This document shows, in pieces, positions 34,401-45,581 of a stretch of 64,000 nucleotides of DNA. The position numbers were made by a program, and so were the translations under genes. This DNA comes from Lenzites betulinus (taxonomy: Eukaryota > Basidiomycota > Agaricomycetes > Polyporales > Polyporaceae): assembly GCA_022264855.1 (NCBI GenBank), contig JABYQU010000001.1:186001-250000 (forward strand), given 5' to 3'. A model generated the notes under the pieces. It was not told the origin of the DNA. It saw only the letters and a program-made list of their open reading frames with translations, and ran no database searches. The number at the start of each line of letters is the position of its first letter. Position 1 is the stretch's first letter.

Positions 34401-35151
34401 CTCCGTCTCACCCCCACTGCACGTTGCACGTTCGAGACAATAACCGCGCGGTGCAGACTGACAGGGACGTGGACGTCATCCGCGTCGACCGCGAGAACAC
34501 AGTGAAGAGCCTGCGGGACCAGCTCCAGTTCCTCGTCGAGTCCGGGAACTCGGACAGCGGCTTCCCCATCCTGCGCCCCGACGAGGAGGGCACGCGCATG
34601 GTCGGGTACATCGGCGCGAACGAGCTCGAGCACGCCCTCAGTGAGTATCCACCCCTTTCCCCAGATGTATGCGCGTTTGCTGATGACATGACGCGCAGGC
34701 ATCGTCGCGGACGACCCGGACCAGCCCATCACGTTCACGGCGGGGTCGCCGCACCACGGCGGCCCGATGGCGTCCTCCATCTCCTCGCTCGCGGAGACGG
34801 GGTCGAACTTCATCGGCGCGGACCCGTACGACTTCAGCTACTACATGGACCAGGTGCGTGCGCCCCTCCCGATCGGCGAGTTGCACGGATATGCTTACGA
34901 GATCGCGGCGCGTGTGCAGGCGCCTTTGACCGTCCAGGACAAGTCACCTCTGGAGCTTGTCCAGCAGCTGTTCACGAAGCTAGGCTCGCGGTACGTCGTC
35001 GTCACCGACACAGACGGCCACTGTGAGTGTTTCCCCTTCTATGGTTGCGATCTTAGGCTGAGCGGGGCTCCACCGCATCGCAGACGAAGGCGTGATCGAC
35101 AAGAAGACCTGGCTCGCGTTCCTCGACGAGCTGGAGCACAAGACCGTATGA
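31460..35151 (+). CDS. ClC-family chloride/proton exchanger
   Basis: This is a gene of about a dozen exons (first exon 31460-32356; last coding bases GTA-TGA at 35149-35151). After a ~200-residue cytosolic N terminus, the signature filter motifs appear in order: [23 protein letters not shown] (gating glutamate present), [19 protein letters not shown] (including the internal glutamate that marks exchangers such as ClC-5) and [15 protein letters not shown]. Two CBS domains follow ([13 protein letters not shown]... and [19 protein letters not shown]...[12 protein letters not shown]). It resembles yeast Gef1 and animal ClC-3/4/5, which acidify Golgi or endosomal compartments. Exon joins through [17 protein letters not shown] and GKEGPF were checked by frame; the remaining joins were not all verified. 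Confidence 0.9.
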
Positions 35152-36203
35152 TCGTATGCTCATGCCCTCTATTTCGACTCTCCTCGAATGTCCCTGTTAC
35201 CCTGCATATCCGCATATTCGCCGCTCTGTCCGACGCTACTCCCCAAACCCGCATCTCTGTTACGTCCCAGCATACCCACGGACTTCCCGCACTCTTTACC
35301 ACAACATGTCTACGCCGAGGTTAATAGCTCTCCACAATGTACCTACAGGTTGCTAGCCCCTTCTTCCTTCGTCGCTCAGTTGCATGGACGCCTACGCGCT
35401 TTGCCGTGTGCAAGAGGTTGCACATCGCCGAGACAACGCGCTCAAGACTGTTTCCATGTGGCGTAAACCGCGCGATGTTGTGAGACCTGGAAGAGAAAGC
35501 CGCCTGTTTGTTTTCGTCTGTATCTGCGTTACCCGATGCGTGCTATAGCTATGGGATTTCAGAGGATGTCAGTCTCTCGGACGTGAAGGAGAAGGAAGTA
35601 GGCCAAGAGTAATGACGTCACGATGTAGCGTGAACGTTTAAACGTCGGCGGCTACGTCACGCTCATGATCATAATATGTTGGCATTCATGAACTTATACA
35701 ACTGACTTCTTCCATCTACGTAACTGCACGTATGTATCTGTGTCTCTGACTGGTCGGAGGGTTCTCCGGGAGCAGTAGTAGGGTACTTACTGACAAATGT
35801 CGGAGGAGGAAGATAGAGGCGCGCGATCGCAGAGGTTCGCAAACCCCGGACTTTCTCCACGCGAGCATATGACGATAAACATAGTTAGCTTCATCGATCT
35901 CTCGGGATCGTTCCTCCGACGCCGAGGATGTCGAGGCGGCGCGGTGCCTCGTCGCAAGCCCCCACCGGCCCGCGCGAAATATATGACCATGGCGTTCGGC
36001 GACGCAGGCTGGCAGGACAGAACACAACTACACCTCCACCAACCACCTTGCAACCAGCCGCCACTGCCAGCCACCTAGTACTCCGGCGGTGCGCTCGACG
36101 TAACTCTACGACATCAGTGATACACCTCGCCGTCCCAATTAAAAGCGCTAGCCCCTTCTAAATTTCGGTCTACTACCTGGTGTAACGAAACCTCAGACTC
36201 GCC
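35152..36203. other. Intergenic region
   Basis: It holds the 3' end of the ClC gene and the promoter side of gluconokinase. No coding frame with motif support was seen on either strand. Confidence 0.4.
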
Positions 36204-37009
36204 ATGGCACACGACGAACACCAGCTCGCGGCCTCTGCGCCAGACGCACCCCAGCCCAAGCATCACCCGATCCTCATCATCGTCATGGCACGTCCCCCAT
36301 TTCCCGTCTCCCTCCTCTCACCCACCCACTAACCTCCCCCCTCTCTCACCCCTTACAGGGCGTCGCCGGCACAGGCAAAACAACCCTCGCGCGCGCGCTC
36401 CAGCAGCGGCTCGGCATGGCCTACGTCGAGGGCGACGAGCTGCACCCGCCCGCGAACATCGCCAAGATGTCCGCCGGCGTGCCCCTCACGGACGCGGACC
36501 GCGAGCCGTGGCTCGCGCTCGTTCGCACCACCGCCGAGCACTGCGCCGCGGGCCAGCAGGCGGACCCCGCGCATGTGCGCCGCCCCGGCGCGCTCGTCAC
36601 CTGCTCTGCGCTGCGCAGGTACTACCGCGATATCCTCCGCGGGACGTACGTCCCCCCAAGCCGCGAGGCTCAGGCGGGCGAGGCGGGAAAGGATGGGGAG
36701 GGGGAAAGCAAGGAGGGCTTGGGGTTGGAGGGGGAGGGGGCGCTCCCGGAGCACCTCGCCCCGCCCGCGGCGCACCGGCTCCCGACGTTCTTCGTGTACA
36801 TCAAGGGCGAGAAGGCGCTCCTCCAGGAGCGCATCTCCAAGCGCGAGGGGCACTACATGAAGCCGGGGATGCTCGACAGCCAGCTGCAGACCCTCGAGAG
36901 CCCGGAGGGCGAGGACGGGGTCGTCGTCGTCCCGCTCGACGCGACGACGGAGGAGCAGGCGGATATCGCGGTGCGCGAGCTGAGCAAGCTCCTGCCCGAG
37001 CCGCTGTAG
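36204..37009 (+). CDS. Gluconokinase
   Basis: Two exons, 36204-36287 and 36359-37009, encode 244 residues. Joining them yields ILIIVMGVAGTGKTTLARAL, a P-loop, followed by the family blocks EGDELHPPANIAKMSAGVPL, DREPWL, CSALRRYYRDILRG, FVYIKGEKALLQERISKREG and HYMKPGMLDSQLQTLE. The enzyme phosphorylates gluconate to 6-phosphogluconate, feeding the pentose phosphate pathway. An insert of about 40 residues rich in Gly, Glu and Lys (REAQAGEAGKDGEGESKEG...) interrupts the usual distance between the RYYRDILRG and FVYIKG blocks. The intron appears to use a GC donor (CATG|GCACGT); a GT four bases on would break the P-loop frame. Confidence 0.93.
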
Positions 37010-37605
37010 AGGGGATGGAACGCGTTATGTTAGAAGTTTAGTTGAATGTTATGTACCATGCTCCGCGACAACCTATATGACAGACTTCACGAGGTTGCAG
37101 CCAACATCGAAATGCACACAATGAGCTTCCGGAAACCAAACCACCCTGTTCCTCATCCTAGTTTCAAACTACGTACATGACTTTTAAATGATACGCAGCA
37201 GTCAAGACCACCAACAAACGACACTACAGCGACGATCCGTCACAGCCAAGTCCGCCGAACAAACCACCCTTGCTCATACTCAAGCGCTCACCGACGACGG
37301 AACGCGCCATTCATCGACCCCGTAGGGGAGAAACGACGCGTCCCACGAAGGGAGGACAGCTTCGAGCACAAGCGCAGGATAGCAGACGACAGAACAAGGC
37401 CGCTCAGGACCAAAGCCGAAGCAGGAATGTGGGAGTAAGTAAATGGGGGAGGGGAGGGAGTGGGTAGGCGATCCGGATATAATCCTGCAATGCGAGAAGA
37501 GACGGAGCGAAAACGAGATGAGCGGGAGAGATTAGTGCCAATAAATAGGGGAATATGCGAGAGACGATGAACCCAAGACGCAAATGAAACCCAAAGTCCG
37601 GAGCT
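37010..37605. other. Intergenic region between convergent genes
   Basis: Gluconokinase (+) and the bZIP gene (-) end towards each other here. The stretch should hold both 3' ends; AATAAA-like motifs occur at about 37540. No gene is seen. Confidence 0.45.
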
Positions 37606-38789
37606 CTAGAAAACGCTCACAGACGAGGTGCCGACTGGCGCGCTGACCGCGCCCGTCAGATCCCATCCGGACAGTTCGAGGTCCAGGGCCGACGGGAAGT
37701 CGCCCGCGTCCGGAAAGGCTGCGTCCTGCTGGATCATAGGGAGCATGTCCAGCAATCTCTGCATCTCCACCTCACTCTCCCAGTCGATCTCCGGCAGCGC
37801 CGCGGTTTGGTTCACTGGCGCCGCGGGGGAGGCGGCGGTGGGGGCCGGCGAGAGTTTGATTTCGGATACCGACTGGGATCGTGATCGGACGGGGGAGAGC
37901 GCGACCTGGGAAGTTGAGACAACAGGCAGAGGAGCCTGCGGCGAGACGGGGGAAGGCGCGAGGATTTCACGGAAGAGATCGTCCATCGCGACTTCGTCGG
38001 CCATGGACGGCACGACCTCACCAATGTTGATGATCGGCGGGTATGATGAAGGGGGGATATTGAGCTCCAGCTGGAGACGATTCGACGAGTACTCGGATCC
38101 ACCCGCTGCAGGGACACCGATGATAAACGAGGGGCATCGGTGGTCGCCACCCGTGCTAGGTGGCGAGTGGATTCAAGGTCATCAGAATCAAAGAGGGTGC
38201 TGGAGCTCGAGGAGGTGGAAGGTGCGGGAGAGATGGGGAAGATTGGGGGAGGGTTGACGAACACGGGGAGTGCTGTCGAGGGGGGTTGACTTGACGTAGC
38301 TGGCGCGGAGGGGTTCGAGGAGGGGGAGGACGAGGACATTGATGGTGCGACAGAGGCAAGGTTGAGGGGGAGACCGGAGGCGGCGAGCGCCTTCATGACG
38401 GCCTCCCACCCTGCCTCGAGAGTCTTCACTCGCTGTCGGAGTTCCTCGTTCTCCCTTTCTCTAGCCCTGTCCTTCTCGCGCTCTTCATCTTTCTGCTCGT
38501 GGGAATGGTGTGATACGGTGAGACCCATGCCGGCACGCAGCTGCCTGTTCTCCTCCTCAAGCTCCGATACGCGGCGCTCGAGGTAGGAGAATTGCGCCTT
38601 ACGGCGGTCGCGGGAGTTCTGGGCTGCGATGCGGTTACGGTGCGCGCGTGCTTCCCTGCGCTCTTCTTGTGTAACATCAGAGCGGGCACGCTTGCGGGGA
38701 GGACCTGGGAGTTCCGAGGTGTGGGAACTGGGCGACGGGGAGTCGGCGAGTGGTGAGTCGATGTGGTCCATGTCGGCGGCGCGTTTCAT
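37606..38789 (-). CDS. HAC1: HAC1/XBP1/Cib1-type bZIP factor of the unfolded protein response
   Basis: The reading starts at ATG 38789. The basic region and zipper are clear: ARAHRNRIAAQNSRDRRKAQ, FSYLERRVSELEEENRQLRAG (about residues 48-90). NRIAAQNSRDRR is what I recall for HAC1-like proteins such as Ustilago Cib1. In the unspliced frame the protein stops at 37812 (325 residues). A second long frame, beginning with the segment NIGEVVPSMADEVAMDDLF and ending at 37606, becomes accessible only by a +2 loss of bases. Removal of 38 nt (38108-38071) joins the two and gives 381 residues with an acidic activation-like tail (ALPEIDWESEVEMQRLLDML). In the family, Ire1 performs that cut when the ER is stressed. 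The target genes would be ER chaperones. Confidence 0.87.
38071..38108 (-). promoter_or_regulatory. Candidate Ire1-spliced intron of the bZIP mRNA
   Basis: Both borders fit the CNG|CNGN loop consensus of Ire1 sites: CCCTG|CAGC at the 5' side and CTCCAG|CTGG at the 3' side. The interval is 38 nt, which is 2 modulo 3, as in the metazoan XBP1 (26 nt), Cryptococcus HXL1 (56 nt) and Ustilago cib1 (65 nt) introns. Small stems can be drawn around both sites (UCC/GGG and CUC/GAG). A cut three bases later (41 nt) would keep the same frame. There are no GT-AG borders, so the spliceosome cannot explain the frame change. Confidence 0.7.
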
Positions 38790-39066
38790 GACTGGGTCGT
38801 ATGTCGTGGCGGGGGGTACGTGGAGGGGGAGCAGAGGAAGAAGAGACTGGTCTTGTAGGAGAGGCAGACTGCGGAAGGAGGAGCGGGAGTACGTGGTGGT
38901 CGTTGTGAAAGCGGTGCGAACACGTATGAGACACGTATAACATTCTGTTGTCGGCTGTTTATCCTTCCTTCCTTCCTGGGCTACTACTCCCGTCACGTGT
39001 CGGCGTAGCACGACTGCCGCCGAGGTCCAGCCCGTCTTGCGCACCGCTACGGACCACGGCGCAGCA

Positions 39067-39872
39067 ATGGGCAAGAAAGGCAAGGACCAGGAGCCGGTAG
39101 CAAGCCTGAACAGCGTCGCCAACAGAGACATCATCCAACGCATCAACTTTCTCTACCAAGCCAGCACATATCTGAACTCGATCTCCCAAGCAGGCCCGAG
39201 AGAGAGCAACTCTGAAGGTTCCAGTGCTCTAAATGTGGGCGAATCTTCCAAGGGTAAATCCAGGAAGAAACGAAAAGTCAGACACCCGAAGGATGCCTCT
39301 GAACTTTCCAGGAGCTACATCGGCTCGATGCGACAGGTCGGCCAAAAAACCATGGTCCGAATGTAGGTTTACATTCACTCGTAGCACAAGGCTGTCTCTG
39401 ATGATAGATCCATAGGGACCCATCTATAAAGCGCACACTGTGTAAATCCTGCGATACGGTGCTGTTGCCAGGCTCGACAGTCACCGTGCGCATCATGCGT
39501 GAGCATTTTCGCCAGCGGAATGTCATTTGTGCTGACCCGAATCACCTCCTAGCTAACTCGCGGTCTTACGGACAGTCCGTCGTGTATAAATGCCTGACAT
39601 GCAACACGTCCCGGCGTATACCCGCCCCGCCTGTCTTGGATGTCGACGCGCTCCCGTTCCCGGATACTGCCGCCTCCAAAGACGCGGCCCCTCCACCGCC
39701 GTCGGACACAGGAGGAGAACAGCCCATGGATATTGATCCCAACCCCAAACAGACGAAAGGCAAACAAAAACCCAAACGCGCTGTGGCTCGAGTCCCCCCG
39801 CTTTTCGAGCGCAAGGGACATGTTGTGTTTCGCGGCAATGAACGACTACCAGAAGACGACGCAGCTGTCTAG
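39067..39872 (+). CDS. RPR2: RNase P/MRP zinc-ribbon subunit (Rpp21/Rpr2 family)
   Basis: Three exons (39067-39362, 39416-39498, 39553-39872) encode about 232 residues. An N-terminal helical part (RDIIQRINFLYQASTYL) is followed by a basic linker (GKSRKKRKVRHPK) and a four-cysteine zinc ribbon, C-x2-C (KRTLCKSCDTVLLPGSTV) and C-x2-C (YKCLTCNTSRRIPAPP). That is the Rpp21/Rpr2/Snm1 layout. The protein binds RNA in the ribonucleoprotein that trims 5' ends of pre-tRNA. Intron 2 (39499-39552) is 54 bp and in frame, so retention would insert 18 residues between the two cysteine pairs. The gene is divergent from the bZIP gene (277 bp) and converges on the next gene with only 65 bp between stops. Confidence 0.87.
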
Positions 39873-39937
39873 ACGCTATACCGCGATTCTGATGTTCAAT
39901 AAAGGCGTCAACCGTTATACGACATACCTGTATACAG

Positions 39938-42871
39938 TCAAACGTCTGCTAAAATCCGAACCAAGATATCCTTGACGCTCTTCCTCTCCCAACCCATCAT
40001 CCCGCTCCCAATCATATCGAGCTGGGGACTACCATCCACTCCTCCAAACGTCGCAGCCGCAGCCGCACCTCCTTCGGGACGGACAGCCGGCCACATAACA
40101 CTCCCCAGGACTTCATCGTCGGGGCCGTCCCGCACTCTCAAGCGATGAGACACCGCCCGGGGGAACACTCTCGCGACGTCCTCCTCAGACACATCCCACA
40201 CCTCCGGCCACGCATTGGCCATCGCCAATGCATGCGCTTCAGATGGACTTAACCCTTCCTCCACGGGTCCCAGGTCATCGAACACGCTGCCGCCATCCGA
40301 CCCCTCACCGCTGACACGCACCCGCACTCCAGGTATCCCGGCGAACCCGTCCGGCACCGACTCCTTGCTGTGCGTGAACCCATTCCCATTCCCGTTCCCA
40401 TTCCCCGCCCGTGCGCTCCTCGTAAGGCTCTCCACACTCCGCCAGCCGTCCTCCGTCCAGCTCGCATCATCAAAGCTATCCGCGCCCGCCGGTGTGCCCG
40501 CGCCCCGGTCGCCCATGTGCGCTTGCTGCGACACGAGCGATGCCCCGATCGTGTCCCCATTCAGGACGCGGAACGCACGCGCAAGCGCATCGGCGTCGGC
40601 GTGCGCGCGGGCAGACAACAACGCGCCGTCGAGCGCCGGGTGGTGGCGCGTCGCCGCGAACAGGTCGAGCAGGTACATCTCGAGCGATGCGTGCAGCGCG
40701 GCATATGGCGGAGGTTGCTGGGGCAGCGGCGTCACCGGTTTCGGAATCATCGTCGCATGCACGGACGGGTAGAAGATGGGGCCTGTACCGGGGTACGGTC
40801 GCGCGAGAGTGCGAAGTTGGGCGAGCTCGGACGCGGGGAGGACCGGGGGCAACTGTGGGGTCGGTGCCGGCAGAGGGGCGGGACGGCGGGCAGGGGAGTG
40901 CGTCGGGTTAGGGAATAATGGGTACGCGGTGTATGGAAGAGCGAGCGGTGACGGGAGAGGCGTCCCGCGGGGAGTCGGGGCGTGCGCCGCGCGGTACGCG
41001 AGGTAGTGCTGTCGGACGGCCGGCTGTAGCGAGATGTCTGCGCTCATCGAGAATTTGTCAAGCTGCCCGGTGACCCGTTAGTAACACCTTCTCGGACCTG
41101 CATCTGTCTGTTAGGGCTCACCAAGCCGCGGAGAAGAGGAGGCCGCTCGTGCGGGTCCGACTTGCAAACATAGACCATCACGAAGCTATCGGGCAGGTTC
41201 CAAGTTCCGTCCTCGGCTTCTGTGTCGACATCCCTTCCCGTGCTATCCCCGTCTTCATCGTCGTCTCCATGCCGATCGACGATGAGCCGCCTCTCCGCGA
41301 GCACTCTCATCAGCGCTCGCTGGACGGGCAGCACAGCGTGCTCCAGCCCGGATACCACCACGGCCTTCGGCATCGTCACAGAGACCGGCTGCCCAGAATC
41401 GCTCGCGCGCTCGCTCACGGGGGTGCTCTTCTGCGGGCGCAGGCTGTCGGACGACTTCGTCGTTGCAGTGACCGGCGTGGGCGCCGGGATATCATGCGCA
41501 TCCGGCCCACCGGGGAGGTTGAACAGTGACGAGAGCGGGAGTGGAAGGGGGTCAGTCCGGAGCCGGTGTGCGCTGGGGCGACGGCCTCCGCTGGACCCTC
41601 GGGATCGCACTGTAGATGCGGGTGTGTGCCCTGACAACAGTGGGCGGCGGGATGACGCGAGCGACGAGGCGTCGAAATAGCGTTCGTCGTCTTCCCCATC
41701 CGTGCTAGGCGCGGCGGGGTATGAGGCAGACCGGTGGGGCGCATGACCGACGCTTCGGGGACTCTTCGCTTGGCCCCCTAGTGGGACTGTACCCGAGCGC
41801 GGGGTCGCGTCGAGGCTCACTCCCGAGCGTGGGCGTGGGGTGCTGCTCCGATGGGAGGAGAACGAGGCGCGGTGGTTACGGCGGAAGAAGAGTGAACGTA
41901 GGAACACATTCGGGTCGTCTGTGGGGGGCGCATGAGAGGGTGCGTGGGTGGTACCGGTGGGGCGGCGTCGCTGGGTGGACTGCTGCGTGGCCCGCGGACC
42001 GATCTTGTGCTTGTGGGTCGATATGCCGAGGATGTGTTGGAGGGTCTGTGGACGAATCACCGGTCAGAAGTCTGGCACACTATATCATCCGCCACCATAT
42101 GCCCGCCAGTGGGTTCTCTTCTGTATTGTGCGCAACGGTACACAGAATTGGTTCAATGCACACGTCATGTAATACGACGGAATCTTTCCTCCGGAATGAT
42201 AATGTAGCATTCGCACATGTCTGGGTATGGTCACACGGGACACACGATTGTGTCCTGCGCGCATCCCTCGAGTGCGGGATGATCCCACCATTATTACAAG
42301 TCTCCCGGGACGATGGAGAGGGAAGCAAGACACCAGGCCGGCGTCGGCAATTCGGCATGAACGCATAGAGAACGCAACGCAAGACTGCCGCAAAGAGTGA
42401 TCATCGCAGAGACGCAAGGACCACGCTGCGAAGTGAGCAAGCAGTTCTCATGGAACAATGAAGTAGCAGAACAGGGACAGCACAGTTAAATATGTGATGC
42501 ACACGCAGCGTCGTGAAGCAATGTGGCAAAATGCCATCGTCGCTGCACAAAGCGCTTACTGTGAAGAAAACGAGAAGGCGAGGGAGTGTACTCACTAGCG
42601 TAACCAGGTTGACGACGAGGTTGACGTCCTCCTCCCTGGTGCGAAGGATCAGATGCAGCCCGGGACGCAGGCTGCAGTCGTACGCGTCCTTCACGCTCGC
42701 CGTGGGCGTGCGCGGCTGCGCAATCAGGCAAATGAGAAGAGACTGGAGAACAACCGGATCCAGTGGAATGTCGGGGTGCGCCGCGCGTGCGCGCGTGAAG
42801 AGGTCCGGGAGATAGTCGACCGTACCCGGAGGTGCCTTAGAGGTGCTGGACGAGGACGAGGCGTGCTGCAT
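39938..42871 (-). CDS. Conserved protein with AAA-like segment, function unknown
   Basis: Three exons (42871-42596, 42045-41122, 41062-39938) encode 774 residues. The N terminus (VDYLPDLFTRARAAHPDIPL) and the segment LRPGLHLILRTREEDVNLVV lead to QHILGISTHKHKIGPR. A long Ser-rich insert comes next, then MPKAVVVSGLEHAVLPVQRA, LMRVLAERRLI, and DSFVMVYVCKSDPHERPPLL with LRGLLDKFSMSADISL. The ordering (a strand ending in a glutamate or histidine sensor, then a mixed strand VMVYVC followed by a lid-like helix) recalls Mg-chelatase-like AAA+ proteins of other Agaricomycetes. I see no Walker A loop, so ATP use is unproven. The intron of ~550 bp after exon 1 is unusually long. The C-terminal 370 residues are Pro-rich with predicted helices near YLLDLFAATRHHP. 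Confidence 0.7.
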
Positions 42872-45081
42872 TGCGGAGGTGGTTGTTGAGGTGCCTGTAT
42901 TTGACTAGCAGCTATCTAATTTAAGGGGTTGGTATGAATGCGCTAGCAGAAACAAGTGTGAGGCTCAAGCCTCAGCCACAGTGGGGTGCCAGTGTCGGGT
43001 AGCAGTACGCGGAGGATATATGTCAGTGTTCAGCCCAGCACCAGATGCCAAGTTGCCGTAATGCAGCGCTATTGGTCGATTGAGGTGCTAAAGTGTTCCA
43101 CAAGCCACCCGTGAGTCGTCGTTAGCCTGTAAGCGTGATCCGCTATAGGAGTTACAGGGAGGGGTCCAAGGCGCGAACCTGAAGTTAGACATCAGACACG
43201 TTGTTACTGCATTCGGACAAGATATCAAACCGTTTGCCTAGGTTAGGGTTTGTCTGATTGGGCGTCTGCGGGACACTGCTGTATGAAATCTGAACGTTGA
43301 ACGTGTACCAGAGCTACCGTTGAGCGAGCTTTTCGACTAAGAAATATATATCCTTGCTTCAGGAAGATTACTAGTATCATATAAGCCAAGGGACAGACGT
43401 GTCTATGTAGGCAGTCAAGGTTAGTGCGATGTATATCGCCAGGCCTGATGCAAGCCTTTTGAAATTTGTAGTACAGAGACGTCTGTAGATGTGAGAGATA
43501 CACCGAGATGCACCTATGCATATTTAGGGATGTAGGAGCTTACCAGTAACAAGAACACACTTTATATTTCCTGACAATTCGCGATTTGCCTCGAGGTTGT
43601 TCGCGCAGACGACGGCGGCGTATATCATACCCTGATCAGCACGGAGATGAGCTTAACCACCACTCCGCGTATCCCGGACCACATGCATGATCCATGATAA
43701 CATACGGTGGGAATTTGCGCCCTCTTGTCAACCCAAGACATCCGGCTCGCCCATTGTCCGACGTGGAAGTCTGTCAAACCCGAGCTTCTAGCTGCAACTT
43801 AGTCCGCGATTTTTACCTTCGGCCCCCTCCTTGCCTCGCGCTGGGGTCCAGACATCACGGAGATCCCGTGTGCACAAAGCGCCCAGCACCGGGGACCGAT
43901 GTGACTCCGCTGCAGCCTGAGCAGGCCTGACATGTTACATTGCAAGAGAGCAGCCGGCCATACACAGCGTAGCTGCTCGTAGCTGGCGCGCTGCTGTTGG
44001 CCCCTTGATTGTGGCGCGCCGGTCGCCCACAGAAACATACAACTGGCGCCGCCGGGCTTGGAAATCAGGATGCATCGCGGCCCGCGGCGAGCATATCGAG
44101 GCTAGCGGGCGGTGACAGCCAGTCTCCAGTCGATCGGAAATGATGGGGACGTGCTGTCGCCGCCCCGGACGCATCCCGGAAGCACTTCGAGCCTCTCGGC
44201 CATCGGTTGGTCCTGGTCTGTCTGGGCTCTTGGCAGTCAGTGGGAGCCCGGAGCGAGACGGACTGGGAAGGCACAACGTCAATCGAACGTGGGGGCGTGG
44301 GTGGTGACATCGGCGTGTTGACTGCTGCGCCATCGATGGTTATGCAACGCCGCATGGAGTAAGCAAGTCTTGGTGAGCGCTGGACAGACGCTTTTGTGCT
44401 GCGATGGCGCGGAGGCAACATCTGCCCATGGACGGGGAGGCATGATGGCTCGGCGGCTGCGGGCCCTGCATGTGAGCATTCGTCGGCTCGCCGAGCGAGC
44501 ACCGCGCGATGCGGAAAACCTGCGCAGTGGGCGTCATGGTCCAAGTCAGCAATGGTGAGATTGTGCTGTAAAATGCGTACTAGTACGTGAAGATGCACGA
44601 GGCCCGCTTGTTCAATCATGAAAGCGTCTATCGTGGGGCGCGACGCCTTGCGCGAGCGTCGGCGAGGGTGATTTCGCGCAGCGACACAGCACCATGGGCA
44701 GGGTCTCCACCGGGTGAGAGTGTTCCTTTAGCCGTTGCCTGCTGGTGATGACATGAGGCGTTGGACGCCTTCATGGCGTAAGAAAGTGTCCGGAGCGACT
44801 GAGCAGCGCCCATGAACAATATGACCAGTCACATTGTGTGTGGCGAGGCGTGTGGGTGGCGCCGGGGTGTACGGGCAGACGTCGGAACATGACTGTCTGG
44901 TTGTGTTGCGTGTCACTGGTGCCAGTGAATGACAGAGTAGCACTAGGATAGAGTCGTGCACACAGGGATTCCCCCCCCCCTCTATTCCTGTAATGATGAC
45001 ATAGCATATAGATCATAGTATGAGATGCTACGTACTTGAGGGGCCCAGGGCGAGAGTTCCGGCGTCGCGAGTCGAGGCTCG
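42872..45081. other. Gene-poor stretch with no supported gene
   Basis: About 2.2 kb of mixed sequence. Long minus-strand open frames (for example 44065-44619) show no motifs and no splice chain. A TTAGGG-like motif (GGTTAGGGTTTG) lies at 43241 and a run of C near 44970. I see no terminal repeats. Confidence 0.4.
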
Positions 45082-45581
45082 TCAGAAGCGGGGTGCACTG
45101 CCTATTGACTGGAATGATCCGTCATAACAAAGGGCGGGCTTGCGCTTGCCATCATCGTCAAACGCGAGTACGAAATTGTCCGGCGCGGATAGAGGCGGCG
45201 TGGAGGGCGACGAGACTCGCGCCGCGCGCTATGGGCCTCATGGAGATAGTCCCAGCCCGAGCACGAGAACATCTGAGAACATGCACAAGGATATCGAGAA
45301 GAGAGATGTCAAGAAGATGATACGGGCCGTCCTGCAGGCGTCTGTATGACAGCGTAGTCAGCGAGAATGCGGCGACAGGCGTCAGAAAGATGGTGGAGGT
45401 GCCAAGAGGTTGATTTATGCATTCCATAAGGCTCAGCTTGGCTGTTTGTTACCGGAACTTCTAGTATAGTACTCGTTAGTGTCGATAACTCGCGAGGAGC
45501 TCGACTGGAGGAGGCAGCATGCGTAGAGGTAGGTCGCGGTAGTACGATCGGGATCTCGTTCAAGTTGGATACCAGGAACAT
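45082..45581 (-). CDS. Doubtful small gene of unknown function
   Basis: Two exons (45581-45324 and 45228-45082) can be joined with a GTATCA...ATAG intron into 134 residues. It starts at an ATG (MFLVSNLNEIPIVLPRPTST), has a middle segment ACRRILADYAVIQTPAGRP, and ends in PDNFVLAFDDDGKRKPALCY. The last segment looks protein-like, and the lengths keep frame. No family is recognised. A pseudogene or chance frame is possible. Confidence 0.3.

Noticed and set aside
44065..44619. 184-residue minus-strand frame
   Set aside because: No ATG-context support, no domain and biased composition; neighbouring frames of similar length exist on the other strand.
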